A stretch of 64,000 nucleotides of DNA from Hyphomicrobium sp. (GTDB lineage Bacteria > Pseudomonadota > Alphaproteobacteria > Rhizobiales > Hyphomicrobiaceae): NCBI GenBank assembly GCA_017512425.1, contig JAFWGI010000015.1, positions 496,001 to 560,000 on the forward strand, given 5' to 3'. Made by a program: the position numbers and the translations under genes. Numbering within the stretch: the stretch's first letter is position 1; every line of letters begins with the position of its first letter. Of this stretch, positions 8,906 to 17,239 are shown piece by piece. The notes below the pieces were generated by a model, which saw only the letters and a program-made list of their open reading frames with translations, was not told the origin of the DNA and ran no database searches.

Positions 8906-9831
8906 GCCAGCCCAAGCATCAACTGTAGATTTTGCACGGCCGCACCAGCCGCGCCCTTGCCGAGATTATCGAGGCGGGCGACGAGCAAGGCCTGACGTTT
9001 GGCGTCGTTGCCAAAGACGTACAGCTCGAGCTTGTCTGAATCGTTCAGAGCTTCCGGTTCAAGCCGGGAAATTTTGGCTGCGTCATCGATAACCGTGACA
9101 CGATCCGATCCAGAAAAATGCTTGGCGAGTGTATTCTCGATGTCTTCAATCGACGGCTTACCGGGTAGCGTATCGAGGTGCAGCGGCACAGACACCAGCA
9201 TGCCCTGCTTAAAGTTGCCGACGCTCGGTACAAAAATCGGCCGCCGCGTCAGCCCGGTGTACGCCATCAATTCGGGCACGTGCTTGTGTTCGAGGCCGAG
9301 CGCGTAAAGCTCGAATACCGGTGCCGTCTTCGATACCTCGTAGGATTCAATCATCGAATTGCCGCCGCCCGAGTACCCCGAAACGGCATTGACCGTGACC
9401 GGGTAATCCTTCGGCATAATGCCGGCATCAATCAGCGGCCGGATGAGCGCGATGGCACCCGTCGGGTAGCAACCAGGATTGGCGACACGCGACGCATGGC
9501 GAATAGCATCGGCTTGTTTGCCGTCGAGTTCGGCAAAGCCGTAGACCCAATCTTTGGCGACACGATGCGCCGTCGAGGCATCAACGATCTTCGGCGCGTC
9601 CTTGCCAAGCGCATCGGCGAGAGAAACCGCCTCTTTCGCGGCATCGTCGGGTAAGCAGAGAACAACGGCATCGACGTCGCGCATCAGGGCGGCGCGCGCC
9701 TTGGCATCCTTGCGCAATTTCGGATCAATGCTTTTGACGCTGATGCCGCTCACGCCGGCGAGCCGGTCTGCGATCTGCAGACCGGTGGTGCCGGCTTCGC
9801 CATCGATAAAAACGGACTTCGTTGCAGCCAT
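8902..9831 (-). CDS. argC: N-acetyl-gamma-glutamyl-phosphate reductase
   Basis: NADPH-dependent enzyme of arginine synthesis that reduces N-acetylglutamyl phosphate to the semialdehyde. It is the shorter type, about 309 aa. Seen: N-terminal nucleotide-binding region FIDGEAGTTGLQIADRL, the catalytic cysteine in ANPGCYPTGAIALI, and GYSGGGNSMIESYE. ATG 9831 (MAATKSVFIDGE) is chosen over the longer frame from 9912 because it restores the family N-terminus and leaves the terC stop (9833) just upstream, without overlap. It runs in the same direction as rplM-rpsI-terC, so it may be read with them. Confidence 0.95.
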   Translation of the reverse strand: MAATKSVFIDGEAGTTGLQIADRLAGVSGISVKSIDPKLRKDAKARAALMRDVDAVVLCLPDDAAKEAVSLADALGKDAPKIVDASTAHRVAKDWVYGFAELDGKQADAIRHASRVANPGCYPTGAIALIRPLIDAGIMPKDYPVTVNAVSGYSGGGNSMIESYEVSKTAPVFELYALGLEHKHVPELMAYTGLTRRPIFVPSVGNFKQGMLVSVPLHLDTLPGKPSIEDIENTLAKHFSGSDRVTVIDDAAKISRLEPEALNDSDKLELYVFGNDAKRQALLVARLDNLGKGAAGAAVQNLQLMLGLA

Positions 9832-9832
9832 G

Positions 9833-10588
9833 TCAGCCGCCGAACCCAAGCCTATGCTTGACGCCCTGCCAAATGGTTTCCGAACAACCGACACCCCACG
9901 CTTGGCAGGCAACCTTGTGGCTGTCGCGATAGATCATGTCGAGCGCGACGTACAGGATGATAATGAGACCAATCCAGGCGATCCACGGGTAGCTCTGCAG
10001 AAGGCGCGCGATGTAGCCGGACGCGACCGCCATCAAAATGATTGCCAACGCGAGACCGATAACGAGCACTAGGGTCGATTCACCAGCAGCGCCGGCAACG
10101 GCCAAGACGTTGTCGAGCGACATCGACAAGTCGGCTAGGATGATCGTCCAGAGAGCAGACCAGAACGTCGCGTCGGCGCCGGTCGTTGTGTTGGCGGCGA
10201 GGTTGCGTTCGATTTCATCCATCGACGGCTGATGCTCTTCCATGATCTGCTTGTACATCTTCCAGCAGACAAACAGCAGCAGCAGGCCACCTGCGAGCGT
10301 CAGGCCGACAATCATCAGCATCTGTTGAGCAACAGCCGAGAATAGAATACGCAGTATCACCGCGCCGGCGATGCCCCAGAAGATGACCTTGTTGCGCATT
10401 TCCTTTTTGACGCGCGACGCGGCCATGCCGACAACGATGGCGTTGTCACCTGCCAGCGTCAGGTCGATCATCAGAATATTGAAGAGCGCCATCGAATGTG
10501 TGCGCCACCATTCGGGTGAAAGCATATGGCCGATTTCGACGGAGAGCACGTTGAGCAGTTCGCTCAGACCGTTGATCAACCAATCCAT
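9833..10588 (-). CDS. TerC-family integral membrane protein (YjbE type)
   Basis: A 251-aa membrane protein with about seven hydrophobic segments. Characteristic acidic membrane motifs are LTLAGDNAIVVGMAA (about residues 40-54) and ILADLSMSLDNVLAVAGAAG (about 150-169), which in the family are thought to handle metal ions; related proteins export manganese. It lies between the rpsI terminator and argC. I see no yybP-ykoY-like manganese riboswitch in the 195 bases before it. The family is secure; the ion handled is not known from this sequence. Confidence 0.88.
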   Translation of the reverse strand: MDWLINGLSELLNVLSVEIGHMLSPEWWRTHSMALFNILMIDLTLAGDNAIVVGMAASRVKKEMRNKVIFWGIAGAVILRILFSAVAQQMLMIVGLTLAGGLLLLFVCWKMYKQIMEEHQPSMDEIERNLAANTTTGADATFWSALWTIILADLSMSLDNVLAVAGAAGESTLVLVIGLALAIILMAVASGYIARLLQSYPWIAWIGLIIILYVALDMIYRDSHKVACQAWGVGCSETIWQGVKHRLGFGG

Positions 10589-10721
10589 GCGTGCGGGTCT
10601 CCGAGAGGCTTTGCCAATAGGCGTTCAGGAAATCGGGTATGCAGCCAGATGGCCGGTTGGAGCCACGCCGTCCGGAGCGGTATGTGGCATCACCAAGGCA
10701 CCACGGCAAGTGCGCGGGTGC

Positions 10722-10759
10722 GAAAAACACAACAGCCCACCGTTGCGGATGGGCCGTTG
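10722..10759 (-). terminator. Rho-independent terminator of rplM-rpsI
   Basis: On the minus strand, 24 bases past the rpsI stop, CAACGGCCCA pairs with TGGGCTGTTG (one G-U pair) around a 10-nt loop, followed by TGTTTTTCG. It is placed to end the ribosomal protein transcript before terC. The rest of the 10589-10783 gap shows nothing else I can name. Confidence 0.75.
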
Positions 10760-10783
10760 CAATGTCGCATCTGGACGAAGGAC

Positions 10784-11263
10784 TTAGCGCTTCGAGAACT
10801 GGAACGACTTACGCGCCTTGACCTTACCGTACTTCTTTCGCTCGACGGTACGGCTGTCGCGGGTCAGGAAGCCTTCCTTCTTGAGGACGCCACGCAGGTC
10901 CGGCTCGTAATACGTCAGGGCCTTCGAGATGCCGTGACGGACAGCACCGGCCTGGCCTGAAAGTCCGCCGCCTGCAACGGCAATACGAATGTCATACTGC
11001 GTAGACCGGTTCGCAAGTTTCAGCGGCTGCTGCAGCATCATCTGCAACACGGGGCGTGCGAAATACGCCGTGTAGTCCTTTTCGTTGACGATGATCTGGC
11101 CCTTGCCCGGCTTGATCCAGACGCGTGCGACTGCGTCCTTGCGCTTACCGGTTGCGTAGGCGCGACCGAGCTTGTCGAGCTTCTGAACGCGCACGGGCGC
11201 TGCTTCAGGGGCTGCGGTCTTTACGCCGCCGAGATCGGCGAGGGTCTTGGTTTCGGTTGCCAT
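10784..11263 (-). CDS. rpsI: 30S ribosomal protein S9
   Basis: Small-subunit protein of 159 aa whose C-terminal tail reaches the P-site tRNA. Seen: an alphaproteobacterial N-terminal extension ([20 protein letters not shown]), the core [40 protein letters not shown], and the conserved basic end [18 protein letters not shown]. It follows rplM by 4 bases in the nearly universal L13-S9 operon and is followed by a clear terminator. Confidence 0.98.
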   Translation of the reverse strand: MATETKTLADLGGVKTAAPEAAPVRVQKLDKLGRAYATGKRKDAVARVWIKPGKGQIIVNEKDYTAYFARPVLQMMLQQPLKLANRSTQYDIRIAVAGGGLSGQAGAVRHGISKALTYYEPDLRGVLKKEGFLTRDSRTVERKKYGKVKARKSFQFSKR

Positions 11264-11267
11264 TGAC

Positions 11268-11729
11268 TTAGACCCTCACGTTCTTGCGGTTCAATTTGGC
11301 GACGTCGAGCACGACGGGGTTCTGCGCGGCATGCGGATGTTCTGCGCCCTTATAGATGCGCAGGTTGCGCATGATCTGACGCTGCAGCGGACCGCGGGCG
11401 AGCATGCGCTCGACTGCGAGTTCAACAACGCGCTCGGGGTGCTTGCCATCGAGGATCTGGCGCGGCGAGCGCTCTTTGATCCCGCCCGGATAGCCGGTGT
11501 GGCGGTAGTAGACCTTGTCGTCACGCTTGGCGCCGGTGAAGGCAACCTTGTCGGCGTTGATGATGATGACGTTGTCACCGCAATCGACATGCGGCGTGTA
11601 CGTGGCTTTGTGTTTGCCCTTGAGGCGCATGGCAACGAGGGAAGCGAGACGTCCGACGACAAGCCCTTCGGCGTCGATCAGGATCCACTTCTTTTCCACC
11701 GTTGCCGGCTTGGCGACATAAGTTGACAT
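11268..11729 (-). CDS. rplM: 50S ribosomal protein L13
   Basis: Early-assembly large-subunit protein of 153 aa. Seen: [53 protein letters not shown], and [19 protein letters not shown]. The frame is open upstream to 11885, but ATG 11729 ([15 protein letters not shown]) gives the family N-terminus. It is first gene of the L13-S9 operon, with a probable promoter about 170 bases upstream and hence a fairly long leader, in which ribosomal protein autoregulation is possible but not shown. Confidence 0.98.
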   Translation of the reverse strand: MSTYVAKPATVEKKWILIDAEGLVVGRLASLVAMRLKGKHKATYTPHVDCGDNVIIINADKVAFTGAKRDDKVYYRHTGYPGGIKERSPRQILDGKHPERVVELAVERMLARGPLQRQIMRNLRIYKGAEHPHAAQNPVVLDVAKLNRKNVRV

Positions 11730-12097
11730 AGCGAGGTTAGGCTCCTGCCTGCTGCCGGAAAATATCGGATAGATAGAGCGCGCCAACTCCAACGGCGCAC
11801 GATGGCGGCGTGAATACACAAACATGCAGCGACGTGCAAACGAATTCGCATCTTGCAAAATAAATAGCAATAGAATCAATGACATTAAGAAATGGTATTA
11901 TAATACCGTTATGTGGTATCAAGCAACCGCCGTAACTGCGGTTGGTGGAGTGTGGGCTTTGGAACGCTACTGAAGCATTGCTGTCGCGGCGGTGCGCGGG
12001 GTCTTAATAGTGTCGCAGTCGAGGTGGCAGGCTCCACACTCTTGAGGTGTGGCGCATCAAATGCTTTGCTGGCCGGCGCTCGACGAGGGAGACAACA
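11730..12097. other. Intergenic region between rplM and the secreted-protein gene
   Basis: This 368-base stretch holds the divergent promoters of rplM (minus) and the secreted-protein gene (plus). The rplM-side part (about 11737-11885) is open in the minus frame, but I read it as leader RNA, since it is AT-richer and lacks protein-like features. It contains the palindrome GGTATTATAATACC (11894-11907). From 11910 to 12097 I see no gene. Confidence 0.5.
11897..11926 (-). promoter_or_regulatory. Probable sigma-70 promoter of rplM-rpsI, inside a 14-bp palindrome
   Basis: On the minus strand TTGCTT (11926-11921), an 18-nt spacer and TATAAT (11902-11897) form a good promoter about 170 bases before the rplM start. 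The -10 box lies inside the perfect palindrome GGTATTATAATACC (11894-11907), and another GGTAT occurs just before it, so a repressor or activator could bind across the -10. Promoter assignment is from consensus match only. Confidence 0.5.
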
Positions 12098-12691
12098 ATG
12101 ACGATCACTTTAGATCGCGTCGCGAAATCGGTATTTGGCGCCGTTGCGGTCGCATGGATGGCGATCCTACCCGCTGGCGCGCAGGATGGACCGGCGGCGA
12201 CTGATACTCCGGCAGCGAACGCTCAAGCGAACCCGCCGGCGAGCCTCCAGGAAACCAAAGAGGTCAAGCAGATCAAGTTGACCGATGCGCAGGTCGGCAA
12301 CTTCATAAAAGCGCAAGGCGACCTCGCTGCAATCGCGTCCAAGATCCAGGCGGCTGGCGAGAAGGCCGATCCGGCGCTGCAAGCTGAGCTTGAAGGCATC
12401 GCCAAGAAGCACGGGTTCAGCACGTTCGAAGAACTCGACGACGTTGCGGCGAATATCTCAATCGTGATGGCCGGCCTCGATACGCAGACCGGCGAATTTA
12501 CCGACCCGGTGGAAGCGCTCCAAAAAGAACTCGACGACGTCAAGAAAGACGAGAGCATTCCAGAGGCCGATAAGAAACAATTGGTCGAAGAGTTATCGGA
12601 AGCGATCAAAACGACGCCACCCTTGCAAAACAAGGAAAACATCGACGTCGTCAAATCGCATCGCGCCGAGATTGAAAAAGCGCTTCAATAG
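12098..12691 (+). CDS. Secreted helical protein of unknown function
   Basis: A 197-aa protein not assigned to a functional family. ATG 12098 is chosen because GGGAG lies upstream and translation gives a signal peptide (MTITLDRVAKSVFGAVAVAW...LPAGAQDG) with an AxA-like cleavage site. The mature protein is acidic and predicted mostly helical: DAQVGNFIKAQGDLAAIASK, then KKHGFSTFEELDDVAANISI, then a charged C-terminal helix. The pattern resembles small periplasmic DUF4168-like proteins, which I mention only as a possibility. It precedes the enoyl-CoA hydratase gene by 29 bases, but operon membership is unclear. Confidence 0.75.
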   Translation: MTITLDRVAKSVFGAVAVAWMAILPAGAQDGPAATDTPAANAQANPPASLQETKEVKQIKLTDAQVGNFIKAQGDLAAIASKIQAAGEKADPALQAELEGIAKKHGFSTFEELDDVAANISIVMAGLDTQTGEFTDPVEALQKELDDVKKDESIPEADKKQLVEELSEAIKTTPPLQNKENIDVVKSHRAEIEKALQ

Positions 12692-12720
12692 CCATTGCAC
12701 TAGCCAGGCGGCACATTCGC

Positions 12721-13572
12721 GTGCCGGCGTTAGATAACATGCAACATCCGTCTCCCGCATCGAACGCCGCGAACGCGAGCGGTGGTGTGCTTCTGCGTGC
12801 ACGTCATGACGGAGCCATTGCCGTTCTGACGCTCAATCGGCCGCAACAACGCAATGCGCTGTCGCTCGAACTGATTGCCGACATGCATGCCGCGATCATC
12901 GATAGCGGCAAGGACACCACGGTTGCAGCCATTGTAATTTCAGCAAACGGTCCGGTGTTCTCGGCAGGGCATGACTTGAAGGAGCTGACAGCGCACCGCG
13001 CGGATGCCGACGGCGGCCGCGCTTTCTTTGCACAAACGATGGATGCTTGTTCGGCTTTGATGCAAGCGATCGTAGCGTGTCCCAAGCCCGTCATTGCCGC
13101 CGTCGAAGGCACGGCGACGGCGGCCGGATGCCAGCTCGTTGCGACATGCGACCTGGCAATTGCGGCTGAGGGCGCCGAATTCGGTACGCCCGGCGTGAAT
13201 ATCGGACTGTTCTGCTCGACTCCCATGGTGGCCTTGTCGCGCAATGTGCCGCGCAAGCAGGCGATGGAAATGCTGCTGCTCGGCGAGACGATGACGGCGG
13301 TGGATGCTGTGCGCTATGGACTGGTCAACCACGCTGTCCCTAAGGATCGCGTGATGCCCGATGCACTCGACATGGCGGAACGAATTGCTGCGAAATCCAA
13401 GATGACCGTTGCGATCGGCAAAGCAGCGTTCTATCGCCAAACGGAGTTGCCGCTCGGCGACGCTTACGCCTATGCCGCAGAGGTCATGGTCGACAACATG
13501 ATGCGTGCCGATGCCAATGAAGGTATCTGCGCATTCATCGGCAAACGTCCGCCGCTTTGGTCAGACCAGTAA
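12721..13572 (+). CDS. Enoyl-CoA hydratase/isomerase family protein
   Basis: Crotonase-superfamily protein of up to 283 aa; it starts at GTG 12721, with ATG 12739 (MQHPSPASNAAN) as an alternative. Seen: the oxyanion-hole segments VFSAGHDLKEL and VEGTATAAGCQLVATCDLAI, the LNRPQQRNALSLEL N-terminal motif, and FGTPGVNIGLFCSTPMVALSR at the acidic-residue region. Family members hydrate or isomerise acyl-CoA esters; the exact substrate is not visible. It begins a plus-strand cluster with a VOC protein and a CoA-binding protein. An enoyl-CoA hydratase near rplM-rpsI is common in this bacterial group. Confidence 0.9.
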   Translation: MPALDNMQHPSPASNAANASGGVLLRARHDGAIAVLTLNRPQQRNALSLELIADMHAAIIDSGKDTTVAAIVISANGPVFSAGHDLKELTAHRADADGGRAFFAQTMDACSALMQAIVACPKPVIAAVEGTATAAGCQLVATCDLAIAAEGAEFGTPGVNIGLFCSTPMVALSRNVPRKQAMEMLLLGETMTAVDAVRYGLVNHAVPKDRVMPDALDMAERIAAKSKMTVAIGKAAFYRQTELPLGDAYAYAAEVMVDNMMRADANEGICAFIGKRPPLWSDQ

Positions 13573-13582
13573 CAAGGCATCG

Positions 13583-14023
13583 ATGGCAATGGAGCCGCGC
13601 GTCACTCTCATTACGCTAGGCGTTTCCGACGTTGCGGCATCGCGTGCGTTCTACACAACGCTTGGTTTTAAGCCGTCAGCCGATAGCAATGCTGATGTGA
13701 CGTTTATGAATGCCGGTGGTGTAGCACTAGCGTTATTCGGCCGTGCATCGCTTGCCGCCGATGCCGCCGTGCAAGATTCAATGCCGGGGTTTTCCGGCAT
13801 AACACTCGCGCACAACGTGCGTGATCGTGCCGACGTCGATCGCGTTATGGCGGAAGCGAAGTCCGCCGGCGCCAAGATCACCAAACCGGCCGAGGCTACG
13901 TTCTGGGGTGGATACGCGGGATACTTTTCTGACCCCGACGGTCATCTCTGGGAAGTGGCGCACAATCCCTTTTGGCCGCTCGACGAGCGCGGTCAGGTTA
14001 AACTGCCGGAGGCTGAAGCGTGA
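13583..14023 (+). CDS. VOC/glyoxalase-superfamily protein
   Basis: A 146-aa two-repeat vicinal-oxygen-chelate protein. Start ATG 13583 (MAMEPRVTLITLGVSDVAAS) gives the usual N-terminal beta-alpha-beta; the open frame upstream overlaps the enoyl-CoA hydratase. The first module is ITLGVSDVAASRAFYTTLGF and the second ends GGYAGYFSDPDGHLWEVAHN, where the terminal E is a typical metal-ligand position. The family includes glyoxalases, dioxygenases and resistance proteins, so function cannot be assigned. It starts 10 bases after the hydratase and overlaps the CoA-binding gene by 4 bases, indicating one operon. Confidence 0.85.
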   Translation: MAMEPRVTLITLGVSDVAASRAFYTTLGFKPSADSNADVTFMNAGGVALALFGRASLAADAAVQDSMPGFSGITLAHNVRDRADVDRVMAEAKSAGAKITKPAEATFWGGYAGYFSDPDGHLWEVAHNPFWPLDERGQVKLPEAEA

Positions 14024-14457
14024 CCGCGGACCGCAATAGTGAAACGACTATCGACGAAATCATAGACTCCTCCCGCGTATTTGCCGTCGTTGGCGCCAGC
14101 AACAAGCCGGAGCGCGCCAGCTTTGGCGTGATGAAGGTTCTGATAGGCCAAGGCTACACGGTGCATCCGGTCAACCCCGGTCTTGCGGGGCAACGCATTC
14201 ACGACCGCCTAGTCTACGCGCGTCTCGACGATGTTCCGGCGCCCGTCGATGTCGTCGATATTTTCCGCAATGCGGCCGACGCGCTGGGCGTTGTCCGCGA
14301 TGCGATACGGTTGCGGGATGCGCTTGCGATCAAGACGGTCTGGATGCAGCTCGGCATTGTTAATGAGCAGGCTGCTGACGAAGCAGAGGCGGCGGGGCTG
14401 CTGGCCGTCATGGATCGCTGCCCGGCTATCGAATTTCGCCGGCGCAAGATGCGTTAA
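14020..14457 (+). CDS. CoA-binding domain protein (YccU-like)
   Basis: A 145-aa single-domain Rossmann protein. It starts at GTG 14020 within the GTGA overlap with the VOC gene. Seen: FAVVGASNKPERASFGVMKV at the nucleotide-binding loop, GYTVHPVNPGLAGQRIHDR, VDVVDIFRNAADA, and IKTVWMQLGIVNEQAADEAE, the standard pattern of this family, related to the N-terminal domain of succinyl-CoA synthetase alpha. It is thought to bind CoA or acyl-CoA; no reaction is established. Co-transcription with the enoyl-CoA hydratase fits a CoA-linked role. Confidence 0.88.
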   Translation: MTADRNSETTIDEIIDSSRVFAVVGASNKPERASFGVMKVLIGQGYTVHPVNPGLAGQRIHDRLVYARLDDVPAPVDVVDIFRNAADALGVVRDAIRLRDALAIKTVWMQLGIVNEQAADEAEAAGLLAVMDRCPAIEFRRRKMR

Positions 14458-14641
14458 CGCTGAGCCACACGCGCGCACCCGCACTTGCGAGCCGGTACCG
14501 CCGCCCCATTTATGGGATGGTGGCCAGTATCTTGCGGGGCGAGCCGTAGCGCTAAGCGCCGCATCCCGGCCAGTTAGCGAGTATAAGTAGCCTTGATAGA
14601 TACCAAATTCTGGACGTTTGTTAAGCTACGGACATCCAGCG

Positions 14642-15373
14642 ATGGTCCTCGAGCGTAAGGTGGCGGGAACCAAACTTGGTCGGGCCACCTTTGCTTTATG
14701 TGCCGGATCAGGCATATGCGACGATAATGCGGGAGTTCACGACGTGGGTGCTTTGAAATCCGTCCAACTGCCAGCCGATTGGAGCGTTGAGACCGTTTTG
14801 CCGATCGCCTTGAACGGGCGCGAGCTGACGTTGGAAGCGCATGCCTATCAGGGTGACCGGCCGGAAGAGCAGGTGCTTGTTCTGATCAACCGCGCTGCGA
14901 ATGCTGCGAAAGACGAGTTGCCCGTCGTGCGCATTCACTCTGGTTGCGTGACGGGTGACATTTTTCATTCGCTCCGTTGCGACTGCTATCAGCAACTCCA
15001 GGCCGCGCTGCAGGTGATCACGACGGCACCGTTCGGCGCGATCGTTTATGTGCCGTATCACGAAGGCCGCGGCATAGGCTTGTTCAAAAAAATACAGGCG
15101 TATGCGCTTCAGGATCAGGGGCTCGACACCGTCGAAGCCAACATCTCTGTCGGTGCGCCGGTCGATAGCCGTGATTATGACTTGTCGGCACGTGCGCTGA
15201 TTGACCTCGGCATGGGCGAAATCAAGTTGCTGTCGAACAACCCTGCGAAGGAGCTCGCGCTCAAGGCGAAGGGCATCCGCATCGCCGAGCGCGTTGGTAT
15301 CGTCGTGCCGCCGAACAAATTCAATAGGCGCTACCTCGAGACCAAACGCGCGCGCATGGATCACGAGATCTAG
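14642..15373 (+). CDS. ribA: GTP cyclohydrolase II-like protein (RibA family), divergent copy
   Basis: RibA-family enzyme, about 243 aa from ATG 14642; a TTG at 14618 is also in frame. The family opens GTP to diaminopyrimidine, formate and pyrophosphate. The three zinc cysteines are present in HSGCVTGDIFHSLRCDCYQQL, and YHEGRGIGL and LSNNPAKELALKAKGI are recognisable. It differs from housekeeping RibA: DCG reads DCY, the YLRQEGRG region reads YVPYHEGRG with an extra residue, and the EANHQLGF region reads EANISVGA. It is not fused to RibB and not next to other riboflavin genes. Together with the RibD-, PTPS- and MDR-like genes nearby, a specialised pteridine- or flavin-like product is possible. 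No FMN riboswitch is seen upstream. Confidence 0.82.
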   Translation: MVLERKVAGTKLGRATFALCAGSGICDDNAGVHDVGALKSVQLPADWSVETVLPIALNGRELTLEAHAYQGDRPEEQVLVLINRAANAAKDELPVVRIHSGCVTGDIFHSLRCDCYQQLQAALQVITTAPFGAIVYVPYHEGRGIGLFKKIQAYALQDQGLDTVEANISVGAPVDSRDYDLSARALIDLGMGEIKLLSNNPAKELALKAKGIRIAERVGIVVPPNKFNRRYLETKRARMDHEI

Positions 15374-15386
15374 CTAAAAACCGACA

Positions 15387-17174
15387 TTATCGCGCGGCCG
15401 GTTCGGCAGGCTTATCGCGGTCGCCTGTCGTTTTTGGAACCGTGAAGCCGCCTTCCGCGACGAGGCGTGCAAACAAGCCGTCACCCTCTGCCAAGGTCTC
15501 GAACGTTCCGCGTTCGACGATGCGGCCATGATCAAGCACAAGAATTTCGTCGGCATTTGCGACCGTCGATAAACGGTGTGCGATGACAAATGTCGTGCGG
15601 CCGGTGCGCAGGGTATCAAGTGCGCGCTTGATTTTGGCTTCCGTCTCGGCGTCGAGCGCGCTTGTCGCTTCGTCGAGAATGAGGATTGGCGCGTCCTTCA
15701 GGATAGCGCGCGCAATCGAGATGCGTTGACGCTCGCCGCCAGAAAGAGATGCGCCGCGCTCGCCGATCACAAAATCATAGCCGCCCGGCTTGTGCGATAT
15801 GAACCCATGCGCTTCCGCCAGGCGGGCGGCACGCTCGACATCTGCGTCGGTCGCATCCGGCCTGCCGATGCGGATGTTCTCGCCAATCGAGCGATTGAAC
15901 AATCCTGCATCCTGAAAGACGACGGCGATCGACTGACGCAACGACTGCATCGTGACCGCGGAAATGATGTTGCCATCGATCGTAATGCGGCCCTTGTCGG
16001 GCATGCGAAACCGCTGCAGCAGGGCGATCGCGGTTGATTTGCCAGCGCCCGTCGGTCCAACGAGCGCGACGGTTGCGCCTGCTGGCACATTGAAGCTGAC
16101 ATCGTAAATGCCTTGCGGTCCGTCGCCGTATTTGAAGGTGACGTCGTCAAAGCGGACATCGCCTCGGACGGGCGGAAGCGGCTTGGCATCCGGTGGATCG
16201 GCGCTCGCGACCGATTGATCCATAAGCGCGAAGAGCTGGCGCAGCATCGGCGCTTGCTGATGCACACGCACGACGAAACTCGACAGCTGATCGAGCTTGC
16301 CGATCAGGAGGGTTGCGAATGCGACGAAACTGACGATCTGCCCGACGGTCAATTCTCCACGCGCCGCAAGCGTCGCGCCCGCGACCAAGATCGTCACCAT
16401 CGTCAACGTCGCCGCAGCGCGCTGCAGCACCGCGAGGATCCCCCACCAGCTCAGCACGGGATACTGGGCGTTGAGCAAGTCTTGCATCAAAGCCTTGAGC
16501 GCGTTGGCTTCCGCCTGCAGCCGTGCATAGCTTTGCACGACGGACACGTTGCCGATGACATCGACCACACGGCCCGACAACTGCGTCTCGTAGGATTCGA
16601 CCGCGGCCTGCCCAGCCGATGTCTTGCCCATGACGTAGACGTTCATCAGCGTGTAAAGGGCGGCGACCGCGAACAAGATCATCGACATGCGCTCGTCCAT
16701 GCTGATGGCGGTCGGGATCATCAGAATGATGCCGAACAACGCCGTCAATTGATCGCGCATCGCGCCGAGCCACAGCCAGAATAGCGAGCTGGTGCCCGAG
16801 AGAATTGTGCGGATGACCGCGCCCGAGCCGCGTTCGGTGTGATAGTGCTGCGGTAACGAAATGGCGCGCTCGAAAACATCAGCCATTTGCGCCAGCTTCT
16901 GACGATGCGCTAGCCTGTCGGCGTAAGTCGCGACGACGGCGCCTGCCAAAATGCTAAAAAGACCGAGTGCTGCCCAGAGTGCGATCAACCAATAGGCATC
17001 CTGGCCTTTGCCGAGCGCGTCAACGACGCGTCCAAATAGGATCGGCTCTGCCAATTGGATGGCGGCGATAACGACGCCGGCGACGGCCAAAAGGATCGCG
17101 AGATACTTTTCAGGCTCCAGCAGTGCCAGCGCACGCCTGTAGATTTGCGGGAGGTTCAGCGGTTCGCCGGTCAT
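15387..17174 (-). CDS. ndvA: Glucan-exporting ABC transporter, fused permease/ATPase (NdvA/ChvA-like)
   Basis: A 595-aa half-transporter: six membrane segments in residues 1-310, then the ATPase. Walker A is VGPTGAGKST, signature LSGGERQRISIARAIL, Walker B ILILDEATSALD, and H-loop FVIAHRLST. The N-terminal layout (YRRALALLEPEKYLAILLAV, IQLAEPILFGRVVDALGKG) resembles the rhizobial beta-1,2-glucan exporter NdvA/ChvA, which moves cyclic glucan to the periplasm. It is convergent with ribA and 65 bases downstream of the YfhO-like gene on the same strand. No cyclic glucan synthase (a very large gene) is in the window, but opgH, another periplasmic-glucan gene, lies 7 kb away. The substrate is inferred. 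Confidence 0.85.
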   Translation of the reverse strand: MTGEPLNLPQIYRRALALLEPEKYLAILLAVAGVVIAAIQLAEPILFGRVVDALGKGQDAYWLIALWAALGLFSILAGAVVATYADRLAHRQKLAQMADVFERAISLPQHYHTERGSGAVIRTILSGTSSLFWLWLGAMRDQLTALFGIILMIPTAISMDERMSMILFAVAALYTLMNVYVMGKTSAGQAAVESYETQLSGRVVDVIGNVSVVQSYARLQAEANALKALMQDLLNAQYPVLSWWGILAVLQRAAATLTMVTILVAGATLAARGELTVGQIVSFVAFATLLIGKLDQLSSFVVRVHQQAPMLRQLFALMDQSVASADPPDAKPLPPVRGDVRFDDVTFKYGDGPQGIYDVSFNVPAGATVALVGPTGAGKSTAIALLQRFRMPDKGRITIDGNIISAVTMQSLRQSIAVVFQDAGLFNRSIGENIRIGRPDATDADVERAARLAEAHGFISHKPGGYDFVIGERGASLSGGERQRISIARAILKDAPILILDEATSALDAETEAKIKRALDTLRTGRTTFVIAHRLSTVANADEILVLDHGRIVERGTFETLAEGDGLFARLVAEGGFTVPKTTGDRDKPAEPAAR

Positions 17175-17239
17175 GCTGCGCTTTGCGGGTTGCCCAATGT
17201 CTCGGCGTCTTTACGGACCTTGAACGCCAGCGCAAGAGG

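Noticed and set aside
10589..10783. Possible manganese riboswitch before the TerC gene
   Set aside because: No yybP-ykoY-like core sequence was found; the region is explained by the rpsI terminator.
14458..14641. Possible FMN riboswitch before the RibA-like gene
   Set aside because: The conserved RFN core segments are absent; only a weak hairpin around 14500-14525 is seen.
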